Shown piece by piece: positions 58,010 through 64,000 of a stretch of DNA of 64,000 bases; the first letter of the stretch is position 1, and every line of letters begins with the position of its first letter. Source of the DNA: Azoarcus sp. Aa7 (GTDB lineage: Bacteria; Pseudomonadota; Gammaproteobacteria; Burkholderiales; Rhodocyclaceae); the NCBI RefSeq assembly GCF_014822185.1, contig NZ_QVLR01000107.1, positions 124,001 through 188,000 of the forward strand, in the 5' to 3' direction. Under the pieces are notes generated by a model. The model was not told the DNA's origin. It did not search any database and was given only the letters and a program-made list of their open reading frames with translations. Position numbers and translations under genes: made by a program.

Positions 58010-59917
58010 ATGTCCGAAACTTCCCTGCGCGTCCTGTCGGTGATCCCGCCGATGACGCAACTCAACACCCCGTACCCTTCGACGGCCTACCTCACCGGCT
58101 TCCTGCGTTCGCGCAGCGTCGATGCGGTGCAGGAGGACCTCGCGCTCGCGCTCGTGCTGCGCCTCTTGTCGCGCGACGGCCTCACCGCGATCCGCGACCG
58201 CATCGAGGCGACGCCCGAGCGCCAGCGCAGCTCGCGCGTGAGGGCCTTCCTCGCGCAGTTCGAGCGCTACCGCATCACGATAGGCCCGGCCATCGCCTTC
58301 CTGCAGGGGCGCGACCCGACCCTCGCGAACCGCATCTGCGGGCGCAACTTCCTGCCCGAAGGCTCGCGCTTCGAATCGCTGGACGTCTACATCGACCCGG
58401 AAGGCGGCGACCCGCTCGCGTGGGCCTTCGGCGCGCTGGGGCTGGAAGACCGCGCCCGCCACCTCGCGACGCTGTACCTCAACGACGTCGCCGACGTGCT
58501 GCGCGAAGCGGTCGATCCGCGCTTCGAGTTCGTGCGCTACGCCGAATCGCTGGCGCAGAGCCAGGCGAGCTTCGAGCCGCTGGCGCTGGCGCTCGCCGAG
58601 CCGCTCAACCTCGTCGACGAGACGCTGCGCGAACTCGCGCTCGATGCGATCGCCCGCCATGCGCCGCAGGTCGTGCTGCTTTCGGTGCCCTTTCCCGGCG
58701 CGGTGTATGGCGCCTTCCGCATCGCGCAGGCGATCAAGGCGCGCGACCCGCAGATCGTCACGGTGCTGGGCGGCGGTTTCGTCAACACCGAACTGCGCGA
58801 ACTCACGGAGCCGCGCGTCTTCGACTACTTCGATTACGTCACGCTCGACGACGGCGAGCGCCCGATCCTCGCGCTGCTCGACCACCTGCAGGGCGGCCGC
58901 GGCCGTTCGCGCCTGGTGCGCACCTTCTTCCGCGACGCCGACTCGGGCGAGGTGCGCTACGTGAACCTCGGCGAGGCCGACATCGCCTTCGCCGAAGTCG
59001 GCACCCCGACCTGGGACGGCCTGCCGCTCGACCGCTACCTGTCGGTGCTCGACATGCTCAACCCCATGCACCGCCTGTGGTCGGACGGTCGCTGGAACAA
59101 GCTCACCGTCGCGCACGGCTGCTACTGGAAGAAGTGCAGCTTCTGCGACGTCAGCCTCGACTACATCTCGCGCTACGACGGCGCGAGCGCGAAGACGCTG
59201 GTCGACCGGATCGAGGCGATCATCGCCGAGACAGGGCAGACCGGCTTCCACTTCGTCGACGAGGCCGCACCGCCCAAGGCCCTGAAGGCGCTCGCGCAGG
59301 AACTCCTGGACCGCGGCGTGGCGATCTCGTGGTGGGGCAACATCCGCTTCGAAAAATCCTTCACCCCGGACCTGTGCCGCCTGCTCGCCGAGAGCGGCTG
59401 CATCGCCGTGTCGGGCGGGCTGGAGGTGGCGTCGGACCGCCTGCTGCAGCTCATGAAGAAGGGCGTGTCGGTCGACCAGGTCGCGCGCGTCACCAACGCC
59501 TTCACCGAGGCCGGCATCCTCGTGCACGCCTACCTGATGTACGGCTTCCCGACCCAGACCGTGCAGGACACGGTCGACGCCCTCGAATACGTGCGCCAGC
59601 TGTTCGAATCCGGCTGCATCCAGTCCGGCTTCTTCCACCGCTTCGCGTGCACGGTGCATTCGCCGGTCGGCCAGAACCCGGACGAATACGGCGTGAAGCT
59701 CGTCCCGCTGCCGCCCGTGACCTTCGCCAAGAACGACGTGCGCTTCATCGACCCGACCGGCGTCGATCACGACCAACTGGGCGTGGCGCTGAACAAGGCG
59801 CTCTACAACTACATGCACGGCATCGGGCTGGACCAGGACGTGCGCAGCTGGTTCTCCGACCGGGTTCCGCGCCCCCGCGTGCAGCGCAACTTCATCGAGC
59901 GGGCCTTGCGCTATTAA
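58010..59917 (+). CDS. B12-binding-domain radical SAM protein
   Basis: A 635-aa enzyme combining an N-terminal cobalamin-binding-like domain (VIPPMTQLNTPYPSTAYLTGFLRS; RHAPQVVLLSVPFPGAVYGAFRIAQAIKARDPQIVTVLGGG) with a radical SAM domain. The cluster motif is Cys371-x4-Cys376-x2-Cys379 (GCYWKKCSFCD), one residue longer than the usual CxxxCxxC. FHFVDEAAPPKALKALAQEL, SWWGNIRFEKSFTPDLCRLLAESGCIAVSGGLEVASDRLL and AYLMYGFPTQT are typical later segments. The substrate is unknown; class members methylate or rearrange unactivated carbons. I used the ATG at 58010; the ATG at 57965 overlaps a TAGAAT -10-like box. Confidence 0.88.
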   Translation: MSETSLRVLSVIPPMTQLNTPYPSTAYLTGFLRSRSVDAVQEDLALALVLRLLSRDGLTAIRDRIEATPERQRSSRVRAFLAQFERYRITIGPAIAFLQGRDPTLANRICGRNFLPEGSRFESLDVYIDPEGGDPLAWAFGALGLEDRARHLATLYLNDVADVLREAVDPRFEFVRYAESLAQSQASFEPLALALAEPLNLVDETLRELALDAIARHAPQVVLLSVPFPGAVYGAFRIAQAIKARDPQIVTVLGGGFVNTELRELTEPRVFDYFDYVTLDDGERPILALLDHLQGGRGRSRLVRTFFRDADSGEVRYVNLGEADIAFAEVGTPTWDGLPLDRYLSVLDMLNPMHRLWSDGRWNKLTVAHGCYWKKCSFCDVSLDYISRYDGASAKTLVDRIEAIIAETGQTGFHFVDEAAPPKALKALAQELLDRGVAISWWGNIRFEKSFTPDLCRLLAESGCIAVSGGLEVASDRLLQLMKKGVSVDQVARVTNAFTEAGILVHAYLMYGFPTQTVQDTVDALEYVRQLFESGCIQSGFFHRFACTVHSPVGQNPDEYGVKLVPLPPVTFAKNDVRFIDPTGVDHDQLGVALNKALYNYMHGIGLDQDVRSWFSDRVPRPRVQRNFIERALRY

Positions 59918-60279
59918 GGCGGCAATCAAATAGGTGAAGTCTGCTGGGGCACCGTGGTACTCCCCCTTCAAGGGGGGCGGAGCAGGGGTTTCGGCGAGCA
60001 CTGCTCGCCGCCTGTGGAGCGGCGAGGCGAAGGCGAGACTACCGGTCAGGAGGGGGATGGGTTTCCGCAGTAACGCACTGCGAACCTTCGCTGCGCAATG
60101 GACTCAAAAGAAAATACGGATTCATCGACCGGCCCGAAAGCGGGTAGTGCCGCTACCCGAAGGGAGGTATCGGAGATATCTTTGATTTCGATAATAATTT
60201 TGCAAAATCGGGGCTTTAACATCGACCGGTAAATCGGCATCAGACCGCAGCCGGACAGGATTCAATGGAGGAGACAGCA
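59918..60279 (+). promoter_or_regulatory. Structured non-coding region before the 195-aa protein gene
   Basis: These 362 bp contain no gene signature but several inverted repeats. They are CCCCCTTCAAGGGGG (59962-59976), CGGCGAGCA-C-TGCTCGCCG (59992-60010), CGGGTAG-N5-CTACCCG (60141-60159), and the palindrome ATTTTGCAAAAT (60197-60208) inside an AT-rich stretch that may be the promoter. It does not match c-di-GMP riboswitch cores I know. GGAGGAG before 60280 is the ribosome site. Confidence 0.5.
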
Positions 60280-60867
60280 ATGAGCATGACACCGAACGAA
60301 CGACTCTCCGCACCCAATCTGGAGAACGAGTTCATCCCGCCCGTCGGGCAGGGCGAGGCGAGCGAGATCGCGTGGGATCAGCGCCTGAATGCCGAAGTGG
60401 CGTGGCAGCTCGCACGTGCGACCGTCGATGACGGACTCGCGCAGTGGACGGACAGCGCCGGGGAGGGCGCGCCGCGGCGCCTGCCGACAATGCGCACGAT
60501 CGCGCGCATGAACACCGCCCTCGTGGCGCTGCGCGAACGGCTCTACCAGATCCAGAACGAGGCCGCGAACATTGCGATCTCCGAGCTGGCATTGCGGCAG
60601 GAGGCCGATCCCGCCGCGTCGTCCGACGATGCGTTCTCCCCGCTGCATGCCCAGAACGCGCGCCGGATCGAGGCACTGGCCGCGTCCTGCTACGGGCTGC
60701 TGGCCGCGGCGCAGGGCAACCTCGCGGCGGTGGCGGGCAAGGTGCCGGTCGAGTATTCCGCCGATTCTGGCACCTCTGGCCGTGCCGGGCTGGAGGACTC
60801 GTTGTACGCCGAACGCCGTCAGTCCGACGCGGTCATCAACTTCCCGGATCGCCGCGCCGCCGCGTGA
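60280..60867 (+). CDS. Uncharacterised 195-aa protein
   Basis: I do not recognise this protein. It is 195 aa, Ala-rich and mostly helical, acidic near the N-terminus (SAPNLENEFIPPVGQGEASE) with a central region RTIARMNTALVALRERLYQIQNEAANIAISELALRQEADP that could form a coiled coil. The tail ends AVINFPDRRAAA. No signal peptide, membrane segment or Cys-rich motif is visible (one Cys). The ATG at 60280 has GGAGGAG upstream; 60265 is an in-frame alternative. Its codon use matches the neighbours, it has a clean intrinsic terminator after it, and it is monocistronic, so it is likely a real gene. Confidence 0.75.
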   Translation: MSMTPNERLSAPNLENEFIPPVGQGEASEIAWDQRLNAEVAWQLARATVDDGLAQWTDSAGEGAPRRLPTMRTIARMNTALVALRERLYQIQNEAANIAISELALRQEADPAASSDDAFSPLHAQNARRIEALAASCYGLLAAAQGNLAAVAGKVPVEYSADSGTSGRAGLEDSLYAERRQSDAVINFPDRRAAA

Positions 60868-60901
60868 GTTTTCGCGGGTGATGCAGTTCTGCGTCACCCG
60901 C

Positions 60902-60938
60902 ACTCCCGGCGCGCACGGTCATCTGTCGCGCCGGGAGT
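60902..60938 (+). terminator. Intrinsic terminator after the 195-aa protein gene
   Basis: ACTCCCGGCGCG (60902-60913), a 13-nt loop and CGCGCCGGGAGT (60927-60938) form a perfect 12-bp stem followed by TTTCTTCT. Confidence 0.88.
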
Positions 60939-60954
60939 TTCTTCTGCAGCAAGC

Positions 60955-60985
60955 GTAGGGCGGGAGAAGCGCAGCGCATCCCGCC
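60955..60985. repeat. REP-like palindrome
   Basis: GTAGGGCGGGAGAAGCGC...GCATCCCGCC is an imperfect palindrome of about 31 bp. It is nearly identical to units at 47531 and 62687 and sits in the gap before the ahpF end. Confidence 0.82.
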
Positions 60986-61010
60986 AGAAGCCCGGCAATC
61001 GCCCTGCACA

Positions 61011-62567
61011 TCAGGCCGGCACGGACTCCCTGATCAGGTGATCGAAGGCCGCCAGCGAGGCTTTCGCGCCTTCGCCCATCGCGATGACGATCTGCTTGAA
61101 GGGAACCGTCGTGCAGTCGCCGGCCGCGAACAGGCCCGGCACCGAAGTCTGGCCGCGCGCATCGACGACGATCTCGCCGAATCTCGTGCGCTCGACCGTG
61201 TCCTTCACGAAGTCGGTGTTCGGCAGCAGGCCGATCTGCACGAAGATGCCTTCGAGCGCGATGCGCTGCGTTTCGCCCGACACGCGATCCTTGTAGACCA
61301 GTCCGTTCACCTTCGCGTCGCCCGTCACCTCGGTCGTCTGCGCGTTCGTGATCACCGTGACGTTGGGCAGGCTCGCGAGCATCTTCTGCAGCACCGCGTC
61401 GGCGCGCAGCGTGTCGGCGAATTCGAGCAGCGTGACGTGCGAGACGATGCCGGCGAGGTCGATCGCCGCCTCGACACCCGAGTTGCCGCCGCCGATCACC
61501 GCGACGCGCTTGCCCTTGAACAGCGGGCCGTCGCAGTGCGGGCAGTAGGCCACGCCCTTGCCGCGGAATTCCTTCTCGCCCGGCACGTTCATTTCGCGCC
61601 AGCGCGCGCCGGTCGCGAGGATCACCGAACGGGCCTTGAGCGACGCGCCGTTCTCGAGCTTCACCTCGAAGCCGCGCTCCTGCGGGATCACCGCCGCTGC
61701 GCGCTGCAGGTTCATGATGTCGACCTCGTATTCCTTGACGTGCTCCTCGAGCGCCATCGCGAGCTTCGGGCCTTCGGTGGCCGTCACCGAGATGAAATTC
61801 TCGATCGCGAGGGTGTCCATCACCTGGCCGCCGAAGCGTTCGGCGACGACGCCGGTGCGGATGCCCTTGCGTGCGGCGTAGATCGCCGCCGCGGCGCCGG
61901 CCGGCCCGCCGCCGACGACGAGCACGTCGAATTCGTCTTTCGCGGCGATCTTCCCGGCCGCACGAGCGCGGGCGCCGGTGTCGATCTTCGCCACGATCTC
62001 GGCGAGCTCCATGCGGCCCTGGCCGAAGTGCTGGCCGTTGAGGAACACGGTCGGCACTGCCATCACCTGACGGGCGTCGACCTCGTCCTGGAACAGCGCG
62101 CCGTCGATCATCGTGTGGCGGATGTTGGGGTTGATCACCGACAGCAGGTTGAGCGCCTGCACGACATCCGGGCAGTTGTGGCACGAGAGCGAGATGAAGG
62201 TCTCGAACTCGTAGCTGCCTTCGATCGCGCGGATCTGCTCGATCACGTCCTGCTCGACCTTGGGCGGGTGGCCGCCGACCTGCAGCAGCGCGAGGATCAG
62301 CGACGTGAATTCATGGCCCATCGGCAGGCCGGCGAAGCGCACGCCGGTGTCCTCGCCCTTGCGGTTGATCGCGAAGGAGGGCTTGCGTTCGGTGTCGTCG
62401 CGGCGTTCGACGATGGTGATCAGATTCGACTGTTCGGCGATGTCGCCGAGCAGGGCCTGCATCTCGCGCGACTTGTCGCTGCCGTCCAGCGAGGCGACGA
62501 TTTCGATCGGCTGGGTGAGGCGTTCGAGGTAGGTCTTCAACTGCTTCTTGATGTTCGCGTCGAGCAT
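61011..62567 (-). CDS. ahpF: Alkyl hydroperoxide reductase subunit F
   Basis: AhpF passes electrons from NADH through FAD and two disulfide centres to AhpC, which reduces peroxides. The 518-aa product has the N-terminal double-thioredoxin domain with Cys129-x2-Cys132 (SCHNCPDVV), the same numbers as E. coli AhpF. FAD motif [19 protein letters not shown], redox pair [13 protein letters not shown] (about 343-346), NAD motif [19 protein letters not shown], and [14 protein letters not shown] and [13 protein letters not shown] near the end are present. Start 62567 gives [17 protein letters not shown], as in homologues; an upstream extension to 62654 reads into a repeat and is excluded. ahpC lies 165 bp upstream, separated by a REP-like pair. 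Confidence 0.97.
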   Translation of the reverse strand: MLDANIKKQLKTYLERLTQPIEIVASLDGSDKSREMQALLGDIAEQSNLITIVERRDDTERKPSFAINRKGEDTGVRFAGLPMGHEFTSLILALLQVGGHPPKVEQDVIEQIRAIEGSYEFETFISLSCHNCPDVVQALNLLSVINPNIRHTMIDGALFQDEVDARQVMAVPTVFLNGQHFGQGRMELAEIVAKIDTGARARAAGKIAAKDEFDVLVVGGGPAGAAAAIYAARKGIRTGVVAERFGGQVMDTLAIENFISVTATEGPKLAMALEEHVKEYEVDIMNLQRAAAVIPQERGFEVKLENGASLKARSVILATGARWREMNVPGEKEFRGKGVAYCPHCDGPLFKGKRVAVIGGGNSGVEAAIDLAGIVSHVTLLEFADTLRADAVLQKMLASLPNVTVITNAQTTEVTGDAKVNGLVYKDRVSGETQRIALEGIFVQIGLLPNTDFVKDTVERTRFGEIVVDARGQTSVPGLFAAGDCTTVPFKQIVIAMGEGAKASLAAFDHLIRESVPA

Positions 62568-62619
62568 GGCGGGGTCGTCCGTGAAATGCAGGGGGCGGGG
62601 GCATAGGGCCGGCGAGGGC

Positions 62620-62717
62620 GTAGGGCGGGAGGAGCCGCAGGCGTATCCCGCCATGCGGCCGTCGGGCGGGTGTCTGCGCTTGGATTGGCGGGATGCGCTG
62701 CGCTTCTCCCGCCCTAC
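62620..62717. repeat. Inverted pair of REP-like palindromes
   Basis: Two units, GTAGGGCGGGAGG...TCCCGCC (62620-62652) and GGCGGGATGC...TCCCGCCCTAC (62687-62717), face each other across 34 bp. They could form one large hairpin between ahpC and ahpF and might lower ahpF expression or protect ahpC mRNA. Confidence 0.85.
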
Positions 62718-62732
62718 GCGTTATGCGCCGGC

Positions 62733-63296
62733 TCAGATTTTGCCGACGAGGTCCAGCGAGGGGGCGAGGGTCGCGTCGCCTTCCTTCCACTTGGCCGGGC
62801 ACACTTCGCCCGGGTGGCTGGCGACGTACTGCGCGGCCTTGACCTTGCGCAGCAGCTCCGAGGCGTCGCGGCCGATGCCACCGGCGGTGATCTCGACGAT
62901 CTGGATCTTGCCGTCAGGGTCGATCACGAAGGTGCCGCGGTCGGCCAGGCCTTCCGATTCGATCATCACGTCGAAGTTGCGCGAGATCGTGCCGGTGGGG
63001 TCGCCGACCATCGGGTAGCGGATCTTGCCGATCGTCTCCGAACTGTCGTGCCACGCCTTGTGGGTGAAGTGGGTGTCGGTCGACACGGCGTAGATCTCGA
63101 CGCCCATCTTCTGGAACTCGGCGTAGTTGTCGGCGAGGTCGCCGAGCTCGGTCGGGCACACGAAGGTGAAGTCGGCCGGGTAGAAGAACACCACCGACCA
63201 CTGGCCTTTCAGCGTCTCGTCACTGACCGGAACGAACTTGCCGTTGTGGAAGGCGGTGGCCTTGAAGGACTTGATCTGCTGGTTGATCCGGGACAT
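62733..63296 (-). CDS. ahpC: Alkyl hydroperoxide reductase subunit C (peroxiredoxin)
   Basis: AhpC is a 2-Cys peroxiredoxin that reduces H2O2, organic peroxides and peroxynitrite. The 187-aa product is the standard length; the peroxidatic Cys47 lies in [10 protein letters not shown] and the resolving Cys166 in [41 protein letters not shown] and [16 protein letters not shown] are fully typical of Prx1/AhpC. It lies before ahpF on the minus strand; an AT-rich promoter region precedes it. Confidence 0.98.
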   Translation of the reverse strand: MSRINQQIKSFKATAFHNGKFVPVSDETLKGQWSVVFFYPADFTFVCPTELGDLADNYAEFQKMGVEIYAVSTDTHFTHKAWHDSSETIGKIRYPMVGDPTGTISRNFDVMIESEGLADRGTFVIDPDGKIQIVEITAGGIGRDASELLRKVKAAQYVASHPGEVCPAKWKEGDATLAPSLDLVGKI

Positions 63297-63417
63297 GTCG
63301 CACTCCTGTGTCGTAGTGGGTAAGAGGACCGAGCGGTTTGTCTCGCTCGATGGGTGTCACTCTAACGACCGGGGTGCGATAGCTCCAATTGAATTAAAAA
63401 ATGAATTCCATAGAGTG
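63297..63417 (-). promoter_or_regulatory. AT-rich promoter region of ahpC
   Basis: This 121-bp gap is strikingly AT-rich at 63389-63412. On the minus strand TTGGAG and TAGAGT, 18 bp apart, could be weak -35/-10 boxes. Upstream are CTAT and AATTCAATTGGAGCTAT elements suggestive of OxyR half-sites, but the spacing does not fit the full ATAG-N7-CTAT tetramer, so OxyR control is only a possibility. Confidence 0.35.
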
Positions 63418-64000
63418 TTACGATCGGCAGCTAGCTGCTCGGCTCGCTTCGATTTCGCGCACTGCTGCGTCGATCAGTCGCCGCGCGATGCTGATGCGGT
63501 GCGGCAGGCGCGGCAGGCGGTCGATCGTGAACCAGTCTGCGGCCTCGATCTCCTCGGGCTGCAGGACGATCCTGCCGCCGGCGTAATCAGCGACGAAGCC
63601 GATCATCAGCGAATGCGGAAAAGGCCAGGGTTGGCTGCCGAAATAACGGACGTTGGCGATCTCGATCCCGACCTCCTCGCGTACTTCGCGCGCCAGCGTC
63701 TGCTCCAGCGATTCGCCCGGCTCGACGAACCCGGCCAGCGCGCTGAACATGCCTTCGGGAAAGTGCGGGGAGCGTGCGAGCAGCAGTTCGTCGCCGCGCC
63801 GCACCAGCGCCATCACCGCCGGGGCCAGGCGCGGGTAGTGGACCATGCCGCAGCCGGGGCACACCCGCGAACGCTCGCTCGGGTGCGGCTCCGTTGCCGT
63901 GCCGCAGCGGCCGCAGTAGCGATGCGTCAGATCCCACTGCACGATCTGCACGGCGCGTCCCGCCACCCCGAATGAGGTTTCGTCGAGCCGGCTGAACAGG
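63418..64000 (-). CDS. nudC: NADH pyrophosphatase NudC, 5' end outside window
   Basis: NudC is a Nudix hydrolase that cleaves NADH (and NAD-capped RNA 5' ends) to NMNH and AMP. The visible 193 codons cover the C-terminal part. The zinc ribbon CGRCG...CPGCG precedes the Nudix box GFVEPGESLEQTLAREVREEVGIE and the NudC-specific SQPWPFPHSLMIGF. The frame stays open to the right edge (LFSRLDETSFGV before the GTG at 63966), so the true start lies beyond the window. It reads toward ahpC on the same strand, 121 bp away. Confidence 0.93.
   Translation of the reverse strand, partial: LFSRLDETSFGVAGRAVQIVQWDLTHRYCGRCGTATEPHPSERSRVCPGCGMVHYPRLAPAVMALVRRGDELLLARSPHFPEGMFSALAGFVEPGESLEQTLAREVREEVGIEIANVRYFGSQPWPFPHSLMIGFVADYAGGRIVLQPEEIEAADWFTIDRLPRLPHRISIARRLIDAAVREIEASRAASCRS

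Noticed and set aside
59918-60279. A c-di-GMP or other known riboswitch
   Set aside because: Stems are present, but no conserved core of a riboswitch class I know was seen.
63297-63417. A definite OxyR operator before ahpC
   Set aside because: CTAT/ATAG-like words occur, but the 22-bp spacing of the full consensus is not met.

Overview
The window is a GC-rich chromosomal segment of a Gram-negative bacterium. It is most likely a betaproteobacterium of the Rhodocyclales (Azoarcus/Aromatoleum/Thauera type). The basis is the smc-zipA-ligA order, a Neisseria/Burkholderia-type porin, curli genes, and a transporter plus CoA-ligase beta-oxidation island for carboxylic acids. The taxonomic call is inference; no rRNA or tRNA gene was seen. 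Nearly everything is coding, in short operons with many ATGA or TGATG stop/start overlaps.

Layout. 1-6.8 kb: housekeeping genes smc (5' end outside the window), zipA, ligA and galU, closed by a terminator shared with the converging typA. 6.9-9.7 kb: typA and a divergent methylthio-nucleoside phosphorylase. 9.7-15.6 kb: a complete curli (functional amyloid) locus. csgD-csgE-csgF-csgG and a small periplasmic protein run leftward; csgB-csgA-csgH run rightward from a 629-bp regulatory intergenic region. 15.6-20.5 kb: leftward operon of a Lon-like protease, nicotinamidase, nicotinate phosphoribosyltransferase and a PEBP/YbhB protein. 20.7-26.8 kb: sufBCDSUT plus a Rieske protein for Fe-S cluster assembly. 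26.9-31.2 kb: a HDOD/GAF/histidine-kinase protein and a REC-PAS-GGDEF-EAL response regulator. 31.6-35 kb: a P-type cation ATPase and a phosphoribosyltransferase.

35.0-49.4 kb: a catabolic island. A TetR-type regulator with an extra N-terminal HTH faces a liv-type ABC transporter (livH, fused livMG, livF). A porin, a periplasmic binding protein, a feruloyl-CoA-synthetase-like ligase, enoyl-CoA hydratase, thiolase, SDR 3-hydroxyacyl-CoA dehydrogenase and acyl-CoA dehydrogenase follow. Together they could import a carboxylic acid (possibly a phenylpropanoid), activate it and shorten it by one full beta-oxidation cycle. A shared 16-bp operator core lies before livH and before the binding-protein gene, which suggests one regulon.

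49.5-53.1 kb: an overlapping two-gene cassette of a TIR-domain protein and a tandem-GNAT protein. This is the strongest candidate here for an undescribed system. 53.1-57.9 kb: an operon of a PAS histidine kinase, a single-domain response regulator and a REC-GAF-PAS-GGDEF-EAL protein behind a good sigma70 promoter. 58-64 kb: a B12-binding radical SAM protein with a CX4CX2C motif, an uncharacterised 195-aa protein behind a structured leader, ahpF, ahpC and nudC (5' end outside the window).

REP-like palindromes sit between genes at 46.5, 47.5, 60.9 and 62.6 kb. The two c-di-GMP enzymes and csgD give a plausible link between signalling and biofilm matrix, but nothing in the sequence proves it.
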